A DNA stretch of 64,000 nt, taken from the NCBI RefSeq assembly GCF_013283835.1, contig NZ_CP054052.1, positions 2,976,001 to 3,040,000 on the forward strand, written 5' to 3'. The notes beneath the pieces were generated by a model, which was not told where the DNA came from, searched no databases, and worked only from the letters and a program-made list of their open reading frames with translations. The stretch comes from Poseidonibacter lekithochrous (GTDB taxonomy: Bacteria; Campylobacterota; Campylobacteria; Campylobacterales; Arcobacteraceae). Below, in pieces: positions 50,089 through 60,090 of the stretch (positions are counted from its first letter, which is position 1; each line of letters starts with the position of its first letter). The position numbers were made by a program, and so were the translations under genes.

Positions 50089-51297
50089 TTACACAAGGAT
50101 TTCAGCAACAACACCTGCACCTACTGTTCTACCACCTTCTCTAATAGCGAACTGAGTTCCCTTTTCAAGAGCGATTGGAGCAACAAGTTTAACAGTCATT
50201 TCAACGTTATCACCAGGCATAACCATTTCAGTTCCCTCTGGTAAAGTACAAGAACCAGTAACATCAGTAGTTCTTACATAGAATTGCGGTCTGTATCCTG
50301 AGAAGAATGGAGTGTGTCTACCACCTTCCTCTTTAGAAAGGATATATACTTCACATCTGAATTCAGTGTGTGGAGTAATTGTACCTGGCTTAATAAGAAC
50401 TTGTCCTCTTTGAACTTCTTCTTTTTTAATACCTCTAATTAAGATACCAGCGTTATCACCAGCTTCAGCGTATTCCATTTCTTTTCTGAACATTTCAATA
50501 CCAGTAACTGTAGTAGTTTGAGTATCTTTTAATCCAACGATTTCAATAGATTCACCTAATTTAATTGTACCTTTAGAAATAGCACCAGTTACAACTGTTC
50601 CTCTTCCAGAGATAGAGAATACATCTTCAACAGGCATTAAGAAATCTTTATCAGTATCTCTTTGTGGAGTTGGGATATAAGCATCAACTTCGTTCATTAG
50701 GTTATAAATCTTTTCAGACCATTCACCAGCTGTACCAGCTTTAGCTTCTTCTAATGCTTGGAATGCAGATCCAGCTACGATTGGAGTATCGTCACCTGGG
50801 AAGTCATACTCAGAAAGTAATTCTCTTACTTCCATTTCAACTAATTCTAACATTTCTTCTTTATCTTCGTCATCTAATTGATCTTCTTTGTTTAAGAATA
50901 CAACAATGTAAGGTACACCTACTTGCTTAGATAATAAGATATGCTCTCTTGTTTGTGCCATAGGACCATCAGTTGAAGCAATTACTAAAATAGCTCCATC
51001 CATTTGTGCAGCACCAGTAATCATGTTTTTAACGTAATCGGCGTGACCTGGACAATCTACGTGAGCGTAGTGTCTAGTTTCAGTTTCGTACTCAACGTGA
51101 GAAGTAGCAATAGTAATTCCTCTTTCTCTTTCTTCTGGAGCGTTATCAATTTGATCGTAATCCATAGTAGCTTGACCATTTTTAAGCCCTAAACACATAG
51201 TGATAGCTGCTGTTAATGTAGTTTTACCGTGGTCAACGTGACCAATTGTTCCAATGTTAACGTGCGGTTTGCTTCGTTCGAATTTTTCTTTTGCCAT
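50089..51297 (-). CDS. tuf: Elongation factor Tu
   Basis: EF-Tu delivers aminoacyl-tRNA to the ribosome. The 402-residue protein has [10 protein letters not shown] (G1), [15 protein letters not shown] (switch I), [25 protein letters not shown] (G3) and NKEDQLDD (G4; NKxD), followed by the domain II-III sequence with [21 protein letters not shown]. It is the only tuf copy in this window and follows four tRNA genes. Confidence 0.99.
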   Translation of the reverse strand: MAKEKFERSKPHVNIGTIGHVDHGKTTLTAAITMCLGLKNGQATMDYDQIDNAPEERERGITIATSHVEYETETRHYAHVDCPGHADYVKNMITGAAQMDGAILVIASTDGPMAQTREHILLSKQVGVPYIVVFLNKEDQLDDEDKEEMLELVEMEVRELLSEYDFPGDDTPIVAGSAFQALEEAKAGTAGEWSEKIYNLMNEVDAYIPTPQRDTDKDFLMPVEDVFSISGRGTVVTGAISKGTIKLGESIEIVGLKDTQTTTVTGIEMFRKEMEYAEAGDNAGILIRGIKKEEVQRGQVLIKPGTITPHTEFRCEVYILSKEEGGRHTPFFSGYRPQFYVRTTDVTGSCTLPEGTEMVMPGDNVEMTVKLVAPIALEKGTQFAIREGGRTVGAGVVAEILV

Positions 51298-51327
51298 AGA
51301 AATTCCCCTTCTAAATTGTGATTATTG

Positions 51328-51428
51328 CCCTCTGAGTAGATAAGCCCATTAGCTTCTCTATTCAGAGGGGATTTGTTATTATTATTTTGTATATTTTCTA
51401 CAAATATACTTTTGTGACGTGTATTATA
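51328..51428 (-). promoter_or_regulatory. tuf promoter and large leader hairpin
   Basis: A minus-strand TATAAT at 51423-51428, followed by ACACG, is a likely -10 for tuf. The leader then holds a 42-base hairpin at 51328-51369: arms of 13 bases (CCCTCTGAGTAGA / TCTATTCAGAGGG on the plus strand, one mismatch on the RNA strand) capped by an AAGC/GCTT stem. It ends about 30 bases before the tuf start. No U run follows, so it is a leader structure rather than a terminator. Confidence 0.55.
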
Positions 51429-51527
51429 TTTAATTAATACTAAAAAAGACTTTAAAGGGAGTAAATAATTGTAGAGTTATAAAAAATATGCGCTTATAAC
51501 TCAGCTCCCAGTAATCAATAAAATAAA

Positions 51528-51604
<77 letters not shown>

Positions 51605-51614
51605 GCTCATTATA

Positions 51615-51699
51615 TGGTGGTGAGAGAAGGATTTGAACCTTCGAAGCCTAAGGCGGCGGATTTACAATCCGCAGGATTTGACCACTCTCCAACCTCACC
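51615..51699 (-). tRNA. trnY: tRNA-Tyr (GTA)
   Basis: An 85-base class II tRNA with a variable arm. The acceptor is GGTGAGG/TCTCACC (one G-U pair), the anticodon loop TTGTAAA holds GTA and the CCA is encoded. It lies 10 bases from tRNA-Gly. Confidence 0.95.
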
Positions 51700-51760
51700 G
51701 TTGAAAATTTATTGTTCTGGTCAAGCGCTGGTCTCAAGGACTACGCAGGACATAAAAAAA

Positions 51761-51838
51761 TGGAGCTGGTGAAGGGACTTGAACCCCCGACCTGCTGATT
51801 ACAAATCAGCTGCTCTAGCCAAGCTGAGCTACACCAGC
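51761..51838 (-). tRNA. trnT: tRNA-Thr (TGT)
   Basis: A 78-base tRNA: acceptor GCTGGTG/CACCAGC, anticodon loop TTTGTAA (TGT), T loop TTCAAGT and encoded CCA. A 61-base spacer separates it from tRNA-Tyr. Confidence 0.95.
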
Positions 51839-51856
51839 ATCCGTACAATTTAAAAA

Positions 51857-51932
51857 TGGTGGCTCGAGACAGAATCGAACTGTCGACACATGGATTTTCA
51901 ATCCATTGCTCTACCGACTGAGCTATCGCGCC
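51857..51932 (-). tRNA. trnF: tRNA-Phe (GAA)
   Basis: A 76-base tRNA with anticodon loop TTGAAAA (GAA), T stem GACAG/CTGTC and encoded ACCA. The acceptor reads GGCGCGA against TCGAGCC, leaving a G-A mismatch at the fourth pair. It is the first gene of the tRNA-tuf cluster. Confidence 0.93.
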
Positions 51933-51952
51933 ACTACCTAAATTGGAGTGAA

Positions 51953-51958
51953 ATTATA
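51953..51958 (-). promoter_or_regulatory. -10 box of the tRNA-tuf cluster
   Basis: Minus-strand TATATAATTTCACTCC lies about 20 bases ahead of tRNA-Phe and just after the murD stop. It is the likely promoter for the four tRNAs and possibly the whole downstream operon. Confidence 0.55.
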
Positions 51959-51970
51959 TACAGATGTATA

Positions 51971-53149
51971 TTAAAGTTTACTTAAATTATTTACTAAATT
52001 CTTGAATTCTTTTCCACGAGCTGAATATGAAGTGTATTGATCTAGTGAAGCTGCCGAAGGAGACAGTATTCCAACACCTTTTAGGTCTAATTTTGTATCA
52101 ATAATTTCTACTGCATTCTTTAAAATTTCACATTTGTTCACGTTAATTTTATAATTATTACAATAATTTTTTATTTTTTCTGTATTCGAGCCAATCGCAT
52201 ACACATGGATATCCAAGTCTTTTATATAATCAAATAATGGTAATAAATTTGCACCCTTGTCATCTCCACCTAAAATCAAGTGAATTTCCATCTCTTTATA
52301 TGAATAAAGAGCATTAATTGTTGCATCAACATTAGTAGCTTTTGAGTCATTTATCCACAATCTTTTCTGTGAATCATTAAACTCTTCTACTTTATGTTCA
52401 TCAATAGTAAAGGTATTAATTCTTTCATAATCAATTTCATCAAATAAAATCTTTTTACTTGCTAATGCTAAAAGAGCATCTAAAAGAAATGGTTCTTTAA
52501 ATTTAATTTTTGTTCTATCTATATTAAAGTATTCACATAGATCATCACTATTTTTATAAGTAATAAGTTTTGCATTAGTTTTAATATCTTTAAACTCATC
52601 AGGAACTATAGCAATTTCATTTTCATTCATTGTTAGCACTGGTTTTATTTTAGAGGCTTTGTACTCTTCATAATTTCCATGCCAAGTAATGTGATCTTCA
52701 CTAATTGGTAATAAAATATATAAATTAGGTTTTGCCTTATTCGTATAATGTAAAGTAAAAGATGATGTTTCTAGAATCCATATAGATGAATTCTCATCTA
52801 GTTTACTTAGAGGTGTTCCAATATTACCACCATATACACTATTATAAACTTCTAATATATGTTGACACATTTGAGTTGTTGTAGTTTTACCATTAGTTCC
52901 AGATATCCAAATTGAGAAAGGCATATCATCACTATATAAGTCATAATCACTTTGCACATTCTTTGAGTTTAAAACCATTTGATTATGAGGTGGGATTCCA
53001 GGGCTTACAACAGTAATTTCATTTGAGTTTGTATCATATGATGAGAAATCACTATCATCATATAATAAAGCATTAGGATAAACATCTTTAATAGCTTGTG
53101 CTGTTAAACCTTTACCTAATACTCTAATTGCTTTATTATTAACTTTCAT
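51971..53149 (-). CDS. murD: MurD, UDP-N-acetylmuramoylalanine--D-glutamate ligase
   Basis: This cytoplasmic ligase adds D-glutamate to UDP-MurNAc-L-Ala in peptidoglycan synthesis. The 392-residue protein has the ATP loop SGTNGKTTTTQM, the ILETSSFTL segment with the metal-binding glutamate, and NDSKATNVDATINAL in the C-terminal domain. It is shorter than E. coli MurD at the N terminus, which is usual in this group. It follows mraY by 3 bases. Confidence 0.95.
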   Translation of the reverse strand: MKVNNKAIRVLGKGLTAQAIKDVYPNALLYDDSDFSSYDTNSNEITVVSPGIPPHNQMVLNSKNVQSDYDLYSDDMPFSIWISGTNGKTTTTQMCQHILEVYNSVYGGNIGTPLSKLDENSSIWILETSSFTLHYTNKAKPNLYILLPISEDHITWHGNYEEYKASKIKPVLTMNENEIAIVPDEFKDIKTNAKLITYKNSDDLCEYFNIDRTKIKFKEPFLLDALLALASKKILFDEIDYERINTFTIDEHKVEEFNDSQKRLWINDSKATNVDATINALYSYKEMEIHLILGGDDKGANLLPLFDYIKDLDIHVYAIGSNTEKIKNYCNNYKINVNKCEILKNAVEIIDTKLDLKGVGILSPSAASLDQYTSYSARGKEFKNLVNNLSKL

Positions 53150-53152
53150 TAT

Positions 53153-54214
53153 CTACCTAATTTTTAGACTCATTAGAGCAAATAAGTTTGTCATAAAAGA
53201 TATTATCCAAAATCTTACGATAATTTTATTTTCTTTCCAACCTTTTTGTTCAAAATGATGGTGTATAGGAGCCATAAGGAAAACTCTTTTTTGTCTTAAT
53301 TTATAAGAACCAACTTGAAGTATTACAGATACAGTTTCAAGTACAAAAATAAAACCAATTACTACTAATAAAATTTCAGACTTAGCAACAATTGCCATAT
53401 AACCTAAAAAAGCTCCAATTGGCAGTGATCCAGAATCTCCCATAAATACCTGTGCTGGATGAGAATTGAACCAAAGAAAAGCAATTAATGAGCCTGAAAT
53501 TGCAGCACCCATAATTGCTAATTCACCTGCTATTTGAATATTAGGCAATAAAAGGTATCCAGCAATTACTGCATGGCCCGTAATATAAACTAATACTGAC
53601 AGTGTAAAAAATGCCATAATAGAAGGAACTGTAGCTAATCCATCTAAACCATCAGTTAAGTTAACAGCATTAGAAGCTGCAACTATAACCAACATCCAAA
53701 ATACAATTGCAAATAATCCCATATCAAATATAGGTAATTTATAAAATGGTGTATATAATGTAGTTGTATGATTATAAACAAAAAGTACAACTATCACTGC
53801 AAGTGCTGCTAAGAATTGTAATGCAAGTTTTGCTCTTGCACTTAATCCTGCATCATTTTTGTTATTTGAAATCTTTGAATAATCATCTTGAATACCTATT
53901 AGAGAGAATAATGCAATAGTTAGCAATCCCCCACAGATATAAAAGTTATTTAACTTTGCTGTTAATAATGTAGCTATTAATGTAGCAAATATGAAAACTA
54001 CTCCACCCATTGTTGGAGTTCCTGCTTTTTCTTTATGAGAATCAGGAGCATGTTCATAGATTGGTTGTGATGCTTTTTTTGATTTAGCCCATGATATAAA
54101 CTTTGGAAGTAAATACATAGTTAATAAAAATGCAACAAAAAAACTAATCCCTGCTCTAATTGAAATATATTGAAAAATATTGATATCTAAATGTCTATAA
54201 AACCAATAAAACAA
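53153..54214 (-). CDS. mraY: MraY, phospho-N-acetylmuramoyl-pentapeptide transferase
   Basis: An inner-membrane enzyme that transfers phospho-MurNAc-pentapeptide to undecaprenyl phosphate, forming lipid I. The 353-residue protein has about ten membrane segments and the catalytic motifs [25 protein letters not shown] and the [13 protein letters not shown] loop. It is the first gene of the mraY-murD pair, with an overlapping divergent promoter shared with gpmI. Confidence 0.97.
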   Translation of the reverse strand: MFYWFYRHLDINIFQYISIRAGISFFVAFLLTMYLLPKFISWAKSKKASQPIYEHAPDSHKEKAGTPTMGGVVFIFATLIATLLTAKLNNFYICGGLLTIALFSLIGIQDDYSKISNNKNDAGLSARAKLALQFLAALAVIVVLFVYNHTTTLYTPFYKLPIFDMGLFAIVFWMLVIVAASNAVNLTDGLDGLATVPSIMAFFTLSVLVYITGHAVIAGYLLLPNIQIAGELAIMGAAISGSLIAFLWFNSHPAQVFMGDSGSLPIGAFLGYMAIVAKSEILLVVIGFIFVLETVSVILQVGSYKLRQKRVFLMAPIHHHFEQKGWKENKIIVRFWIISFMTNLFALMSLKIR

Positions 54215-54233
54215 ACTTAAACCTTCGTTTTGA

Positions 54234-54252
54234 TATAATTCCTGCGATTATA
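54234..54252. promoter_or_regulatory. Interlocked divergent promoters of mraY and gpmI
   Basis: A plus-strand TATAAT (54234-54239, followed by TCCTGCG) for gpmI and a minus-strand TATAAT (54247-54252, followed by CGCAGG) for mraY face each other 7 bases apart. Each predicted start site falls in or next to the other's -10 box, so the two promoters cannot be occupied at once. Confidence 0.55.
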
Positions 54253-54282
54253 TTATATTATAGTTTTTAAAAGGGTTAAACA

Positions 54283-55758
54283 ATGGCAAACAAAACAATT
54301 CTAGTAATTACAGATGGAATTGGACATAATGATTCAAATAAATACAATGCATTTAATAATGCAAACACTCCAACGTACGATAATTTATTTAAAAATGTTC
54401 CTTACTCACTAATTCATACTTATGGTGAACATGTAGGCTTACCTGATGGGCAAATGGGTAATTCAGAAGTAGGACATATGACAATTGGATGTGGTAGAAC
54501 GCTTTATCAAGATTTAGTAAAAATCAATATTGCAATTAAAGAAGATACATTAAAAGACAATACACTATTAAATGAGACAATTAATTCATCAAATGATATT
54601 CACTTAGTTGGACTATTAAGTGATGGAGGTGTTCACTCACATATAAATCATATTATTGCAACAGCAAAACTTGCAAAAGAAAATGGTAAAAAAGTATTTT
54701 TACATATGATTACAGATGGACGAGATGTGGCTCCTGATTGTGCATCTAAATATATAGAAGAAATTCTTTCAATTTGTGATGAAGATATTAAGATTGCAAC
54801 ATTATCTGGAAGATACTATACAATGGATAGGGATTCAAGATGGGATAGAGTTCAAAAAGGACATGATGCAATTAGTATTGGATTACCTATGTCAAATAAA
54901 TCTGAATTAGATTATATTGCAGATTCATATAAAGAAGATATTTTTGATGAATTTATTGTTCCATGTGCTTTTAATGGTTACAACGGATTAAAAGAGAATG
55001 ATGGAATTATTTTCTGTAACTTTAGATCAGATAGAATGAGAGAAATCTCTTCAGCTTTTGCGAATTCAAACTTTTCACATTTCCCAAGATTTGCTGGTAA
55101 ATTAAATATTGCTACTATGACTCAATATGATAAAAACTTACCATTACCTGTGTTATTCCCAAAAGACACACCTAAAAATACTCTAGCGGAAGTAATATCA
55201 AATGCGGGATTATCTCAATTACATACTGCTGAAACAGAAAAATACGCGCATGTAACATTTTTCTTTAATGGTGGGGTTGAAGAGCCTATGTTAAATGAAT
55301 CTAGAGTTTTAATTCCTTCACCTGATGTAGCAACATATGACTTACAACCTCAAATGTCAGCACCTGAAGTTGGAACTGCAGTTAGAACATCAATGGATGA
55401 AGAAACTGACTTTATAGTTGTAAACTTTGCAAATGGTGATATGGTTGGACATACTGGTGTTTATGAAGCAGGTATTAAAGCTGTTGAAGCTGTTGATTAT
55501 GAGCTTAGACAAATTATTGAAAAAGCAAAAGAAAAGGGTTACAATCTAATTTTAACATCTGATCATGGTAACTGTGAAATGATGAGAGATGAAAATGGTA
55601 ATAAATTAACTAATCATACAGTAGGAGATGTTTACTGTTTTGTAATGTCTGAAAATGTTTCACAAGTTAAAGCAGGAAGTTTAAATAATATTGCGCCAAC
55701 TGTTTTAGAATTAATGGGATTAGAAGTTCCAAGTGAAATGGATTCTAGTCTTATATAA
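54283..55758 (+). CDS. gpmI: 2,3-bisphosphoglycerate-independent phosphoglycerate mutase
   Basis: This manganese-dependent glycolytic/gluconeogenic enzyme interconverts 3- and 2-phosphoglycerate. The 491-residue protein has D11 in ITDGIGHN, the phospho-serine S61 in GQMGNSEVGH, HIDGRDVAPD-like text MITDGRDVAPD, and the metal-binding ends NFANGDMVGHTG and TSDHGNCE. It is followed 9 bases later by the ABC ATPase gene. Confidence 0.97.
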   Translation: MANKTILVITDGIGHNDSNKYNAFNNANTPTYDNLFKNVPYSLIHTYGEHVGLPDGQMGNSEVGHMTIGCGRTLYQDLVKINIAIKEDTLKDNTLLNETINSSNDIHLVGLLSDGGVHSHINHIIATAKLAKENGKKVFLHMITDGRDVAPDCASKYIEEILSICDEDIKIATLSGRYYTMDRDSRWDRVQKGHDAISIGLPMSNKSELDYIADSYKEDIFDEFIVPCAFNGYNGLKENDGIIFCNFRSDRMREISSAFANSNFSHFPRFAGKLNIATMTQYDKNLPLPVLFPKDTPKNTLAEVISNAGLSQLHTAETEKYAHVTFFFNGGVEEPMLNESRVLIPSPDVATYDLQPQMSAPEVGTAVRTSMDEETDFIVVNFANGDMVGHTGVYEAGIKAVEAVDYELRQIIEKAKEKGYNLILTSDHGNCEMMRDENGNKLTNHTVGDVYCFVMSENVSQVKAGSLNNIAPTVLELMGLEVPSEMDSSLI

Positions 55759-55767
55759 AGCATTCAT

Positions 55768-56463
55768 ATGAATAAAATTGATATAAAAAAACTTGAAATT
55801 AAACATAATGGTAATACATTAGTTAATTTATCATTTAATATATCAAACTCTACAGCATTAATTGGGGAGAGTGGAAGTGGAAAGTCTTTAACATTAAAGG
55901 CTTTACTAAATCTTCTCCCTAATACACTAGATGCAAATAAACAAATAGATTCAAGTTTTACTTTAAATTCTGAATCTATAGGTTTTATTCCACAAAATCC
56001 TTTTACTTCTCTCTCACCAATGACAAAAATAGATAAACAATTTTTTTGTGATGATAAAAGAAAAGAAGAAGTATTAAAACTTGTTGATTTAGATACTTGG
56101 GTATTAAATAAATTCCCAAATCAATTAAGTGGAGGACAAATACAAAGAGTTATTATTGCAATTGCTCTAAGTAAAGACATCAAATTCTTATTACTTGATG
56201 AGCCAACAACTGCTTTAGATATTCAAAATAGAAATAATATTATAGGGTTGATTGATCAATTAATAAAAAAATTAAATATTTTAATTCTTTTTGTTACACA
56301 TGACATAGAATCTATTAAAACATTATGTGAAGAAATTATCATTATTAAAGATGGTAGTATAGTTGAAATGGGAAAAACTGAAGATATTTTAAATAACCCA
56401 AAACATACTTACACAAAAACATTAATAAATTCTACTTTTAAAAATAAAACTTTCAGGACTTAA
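55768..56463 (+). CDS. Orphan ABC transporter ATP-binding protein, Opp/Dpp-like
   Basis: A 231-residue ABC ATPase with Walker A GESGSGKS (33-40), Q-loop in GFIPQNPFTSLSP, signature LSGGQ (120-124), Walker B LLLDEP (141-146) and the H-loop in FVTHD. The PQNPFTSLSP text and the C-terminal HTYTKTLI segment are typical of oligopeptide/nickel transporter ATPases (DppD/NikD). No permease or binding protein is nearby. Between gpmI and the PBP1A gene (3-base gap), it may serve a transporter encoded elsewhere. Confidence 0.82.
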   Translation: MNKIDIKKLEIKHNGNTLVNLSFNISNSTALIGESGSGKSLTLKALLNLLPNTLDANKQIDSSFTLNSESIGFIPQNPFTSLSPMTKIDKQFFCDDKRKEEVLKLVDLDTWVLNKFPNQLSGGQIQRVIIAIALSKDIKFLLLDEPTTALDIQNRNNIIGLIDQLIKKLNILILFVTHDIESIKTLCEEIIIIKDGSIVEMGKTEDILNNPKHTYTKTLINSTFKNKTFRT

Positions 56464-56466
56464 TAA

Positions 56467-58443
56467 ATGATTAAATACATTTTTGCTTTCTTTGTAATAC
56501 TTGGACTATCTGCACTTGGATGGCTTTACAATTTATATGATGGTATTAAACATGATGTTGATAAAATTGTAAACTATAATCCAAAGCAAAGTACTCAATT
56601 TTTTGATAATAAAGGCAGATTAATTGCTAATACATTCAAGGGTGAAAATAGAGAGTATGTAAAATATGATGATATTCCAGCAAAAATCATTGAAGGTTTA
56701 GTTGCCATTGAAGATACGCAGTATTTTGAGCATCATGGAATAAATCCAGATGCCATATCAAGAGCTATTATAAAAGATATAAAAGCTGGTGGTTTTGTGG
56801 AGGGTGCTAGTACTTTAACTCAACAATTGGTTAAAATGATTGTATTAACAAGAGAAAAAAAATTAATCAGAAAAGTTAAAGAAGCCCTACTTGCAATTAG
56901 ACTAGAAACTATTCTTACAAAAGAAGAAATTCTTGAGAGATATTTAAATCATGTGTATTTTGGTCATGGTTATTATGGTATTAGAACAGCGGCTAGAGGA
57001 TATTTTAATAAAGATTTATATGAATTATCATTAAAAGAAATGGCAATATTAGTTGGACTTCCTAGAGCTCCTAGTTTTTATGACCCAACTAAAAATCTAA
57101 AAATTTCATTAGCAAGAGCAAATCAAGTTGTAACAAGACTAAATACATTGGGATGGATTAGCAAAGATCAATATAATAATGCAATAAAAGACATTCCTAC
57201 GATATATAACCAAACACTTACAAAAAATAAAGCTCCATTTATTATTGATTATGCAATTAAATTATTAAAGAAAGATATTCCAGATATTACATATGGTGGA
57301 TACAAAATTAAATTAACTATTGATTTAGATGCACAAAATATTGCTAAAGAAGCTTTAAAAAGTTCATATGAAGCAGCACTAAAACGTGATTTATACTTTA
57401 GAGGTTTATTAAAAACACCAGATGATGATTCATTTATCAAAGAGTTAAATGGAGCGTTAGTTTCAATAGATAGTAAAACGGGAAAAATCTTAGCTTTAGT
57501 TGGTGGAATTGATTACACGAAATCAATGTTTAATAGAGCAGTTCAATCAAAAAGACAACCTGGATCTTCTATTAAACCGTTTTTATATCAAACAGCTTTA
57601 AATGAAGGATTAAATCCAGCATCTACTTTAGTTGATATTTCAAGAACTTATGATTATAAAGATAATGAAGGGGAAGAGAAAAAATGGCAACCAAGAAACT
57701 ATGGTGGAAACTTTAAAGGTTTTATTAGTTTAAGAAACTCTCTTATTCAATCTAGAAACTTATCAACTGTAAACTTAGTAACAGATACGGGTATTTCAGT
57801 TATGTATCAAGGTTTAGAATCTTATGGCTTCAAAGATATGCCACATGATTTATCAATAACTCTTGGTTCAATGTCAGCTTCTCCTTTAGAATTAAGTGAA
57901 TACTATAGTCCCTTTGCAAATAATGGAATACAAGTTAAACCGTATTTAGTAGAGCAAATTACAAATACAGAAGGTGAAAGTGTAACCTTTGAACCTCAAA
58001 CAAAAGTAATTAATACTCCTGAACAAAGTTACTTAATTACATCAATATTAAATGATACTGTAAATAGAGGAACGGGAAGAAAAGCAAGAGTTAAAGGCTT
58101 AGCACTTGCTGGAAAAACAGGAACAACAAACAACAATGTTGATGCATGGTTCTGTGGTTATTCACCTTCAATTCAAACAATTGTATGGTTTGGAAACGAT
58201 AATAATAAACCAATGAGAAAAAGTGAAACTGGTGGAGGAATAGCAGCACCTGCTTTTGCCTATTACTATAAAAAGTATTTAGAGCTTCACCCTGAAATAC
58301 AAAGAGAATTTGTTAAACCCCAAAATGTTTATGAATCAAAAATTAAAGGTAGAACTGAATATTATACAGAAACATCTCCTCTACCAGAAATAGAAATAGA
58401 AATTCAACCAGAAAATCCAGATGAAGAAGCTATGGAATTTTAA
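56467..58443 (+). CDS. mrcA: Penicillin-binding protein 1A, bifunctional peptidoglycan synthase
   Basis: A 658-residue class A PBP anchored by one N-terminal membrane helix (about 5-22). The glycosyltransferase domain has E82 in EDTQYFEHHG, GASTLTQQL (113-121) and LNHVYFGHG. The transpeptidase domain has the S367-S-I-K370 tetrad, S429-R-N431 and K550-T-G-T553. It polymerises and cross-links peptidoglycan, with a C-terminal acidic tail (EIEIEIQPENPDEEA). A strong terminator follows. Confidence 0.95.
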   Translation: MIKYIFAFFVILGLSALGWLYNLYDGIKHDVDKIVNYNPKQSTQFFDNKGRLIANTFKGENREYVKYDDIPAKIIEGLVAIEDTQYFEHHGINPDAISRAIIKDIKAGGFVEGASTLTQQLVKMIVLTREKKLIRKVKEALLAIRLETILTKEEILERYLNHVYFGHGYYGIRTAARGYFNKDLYELSLKEMAILVGLPRAPSFYDPTKNLKISLARANQVVTRLNTLGWISKDQYNNAIKDIPTIYNQTLTKNKAPFIIDYAIKLLKKDIPDITYGGYKIKLTIDLDAQNIAKEALKSSYEAALKRDLYFRGLLKTPDDDSFIKELNGALVSIDSKTGKILALVGGIDYTKSMFNRAVQSKRQPGSSIKPFLYQTALNEGLNPASTLVDISRTYDYKDNEGEEKKWQPRNYGGNFKGFISLRNSLIQSRNLSTVNLVTDTGISVMYQGLESYGFKDMPHDLSITLGSMSASPLELSEYYSPFANNGIQVKPYLVEQITNTEGESVTFEPQTKVINTPEQSYLITSILNDTVNRGTGRKARVKGLALAGKTGTTNNNVDAWFCGYSPSIQTIVWFGNDNNKPMRKSETGGGIAAPAFAYYYKKYLELHPEIQREFVKPQNVYESKIKGRTEYYTETSPLPEIEIEIQPENPDEEAMEF

Positions 58444-58486
58444 TTCCTAGCTAAGTATTTATTTACTTATTAAATTAATAGACATA

Positions 58487-58521
58487 AAAAAAGGCAAGTT
58501 CATAATGAACTTGCCTTTTTT
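58487..58521. terminator. Bidirectional terminator between the PBP1A gene and glnA
   Basis: AAAAAAGGCAAGTTCA and TGAACTTGCCTTTTTT form a perfect 16-bp stem with a TAA loop. It gives U runs on both strands and serves both convergent genes. Confidence 0.92.
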
Positions 58522-58537
58522 ATTTACTAATAACTTA

Positions 58538-59965
58538 TTAACAAGAATAAGTAGTTTTGAATTCGAATGCTGTTGGTCTAGCTTCGTCAGGGTGAACCTG
58601 AGTTTCAAATTTATAGTGTTGGTATGTATCTACCATATCTTTAGTAAATACTGGTTGTAAGAAATCATTATCTCTAATTAAAGCTTCTAATGAACCTCTT
58701 AATGTGTGAGGCATTTGAGGGATATTTCTCTCTCTAATTTCATCTAAAGGCATTTCGAATAAATCTTCATCCATTGGACCAATAGGTTCAGTTTTATTAG
58801 CAATACCATCAAGTCCAGCCATTAACATAGCAGCAAATGCTAAATAAGGACAAGCAGTTGAATCTGGGAATCTCATTTCAATTCTTGTTGCTTTTTCACC
58901 AGCTCCATAAGGAACTCTACAAGAAGCAGATCTATTTTGAGAAGAGTAAGTTAAGATTGAAGGAGCTTCGAATCCTGGAATTAATCTTTTGTAAGAGTTA
59001 GTTGATGGGTTTGTAAATGCAGCAACTGCTCTAGCGTGTTTGAAAATTCCACCTACATAATGTCTAGCCATTTCAGAAAGGTTACCGTACTCACCTTCTG
59101 TATAGAATAAGTTTCTTCCATCTTTCCAGATTGATTGGTGAACGTGCATACCATTACCGTTATCACCAAATAATGGTTTAGGCATAAATGTACAAGATTT
59201 ACCATTTAAGTGTGCAACCATTTTACAAACATATTTATATTTTTGAACATTATCAGCAGCTTCGATTAATCCATCAAAAACAATACCAATTTCACCTTGA
59301 GCTTGTGCAACTTCGTGGTGTCCTAAAATAACTTCTAATCCAACTTGCTCAAGAACTTGCATCATTTCAGCTCTTAAATCTACCATTGAATCTGTTGGTT
59401 GTACTGGGAAGTAACCACCTTTAGTTCTTGGTCTATGACCCATGTTTCCTAATTCGAAATCAGTTGCATCAGACCATTCACCCTCTTCAGAATCAACTTT
59501 ATAATATGACTCATTTACAGAATCAATGATTTTTACATCATCAAAAATAAAGAATTCATTTTCAGGTCCGAAATATGCAACATCACCAACACCAGACTCA
59601 GAAAGGTGTGTTAATGCTTTTTTAGCAATAGATCTTGGACATTTTTCATACATTTCACCCTTGTAAATGTCATAAACGTCACAGATCATAATAACTGTAG
59701 AATCAGCAGTAAAAGGATCTATAAAAGTAGTCCCAACATCTGGCTTTAAAATCATATCTGATTTATTAATTGGTTGCCATGCATCAACAGATGAACCATC
59801 AAAAGGCATACCAAACTCTAATTGTTCTGCAGTAACAGCACTCATCATATATGAGATATGGTGCCACATACCCTTCATATCTGTAAATCTAAAATCAACG
59901 AATTTTACTTCATTCTCTTCACAATATTTAAAAAACTCTTCAGTATTGTTAACAAATTTACCCAT
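58538..59965 (-). CDS. glnA: Glutamine synthetase type I, without adenylylation site
   Basis: This dodecameric cytoplasmic enzyme makes glutamine from glutamate and ammonium. The 475-residue protein has [11 protein letters not shown], the [11 protein letters not shown] metal site, [13 protein letters not shown]-like text and [11 protein letters not shown]. Where enterobacterial enzymes have the adenylylated tyrosine (NLYDLP), this one reads DLFEMP with F at about residue 403, so control by adenylylation is excluded, as is known for Helicobacter. AAGGAGC precedes the ATG; a TACAAT box lies at about 59996-60001. Confidence 0.97.
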   Translation of the reverse strand: MGKFVNNTEEFFKYCEENEVKFVDFRFTDMKGMWHHISYMMSAVTAEQLEFGMPFDGSSVDAWQPINKSDMILKPDVGTTFIDPFTADSTVIMICDVYDIYKGEMYEKCPRSIAKKALTHLSESGVGDVAYFGPENEFFIFDDVKIIDSVNESYYKVDSEEGEWSDATDFELGNMGHRPRTKGGYFPVQPTDSMVDLRAEMMQVLEQVGLEVILGHHEVAQAQGEIGIVFDGLIEAADNVQKYKYVCKMVAHLNGKSCTFMPKPLFGDNGNGMHVHQSIWKDGRNLFYTEGEYGNLSEMARHYVGGIFKHARAVAAFTNPSTNSYKRLIPGFEAPSILTYSSQNRSASCRVPYGAGEKATRIEMRFPDSTACPYLAFAAMLMAGLDGIANKTEPIGPMDEDLFEMPLDEIRERNIPQMPHTLRGSLEALIRDNDFLQPVFTKDMVDTYQHYKFETQVHPDEARPTAFEFKTTYSC

Positions 59966-60034
59966 AGGTTTTGCTCCTTGTAATAATTAATGTAAATATT
60001 GTATCAAAAATAAAAAAGAATAAGATAAAAGAAC

Positions 60035-60081
60035 TGTATAAAAAATATACAATAATTGAAAAATAGTATATTTTTTTATAC
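60035..60081. promoter_or_regulatory. Two similar dyads upstream of glnA
   Basis: TGTATA-N5-TATACA (60035-60051) and GTATA-N6-TATAC (60066-60081) share the same half-site and are centred about 30 bases apart, close to three helical turns. They lie 70-115 bases before the glnA start. They could be a paired operator, or weak terminators of the PHP gene, whose stop is 10 bases away. Confidence 0.4.
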
Positions 60082-60090
60082 GTTTTTTGT

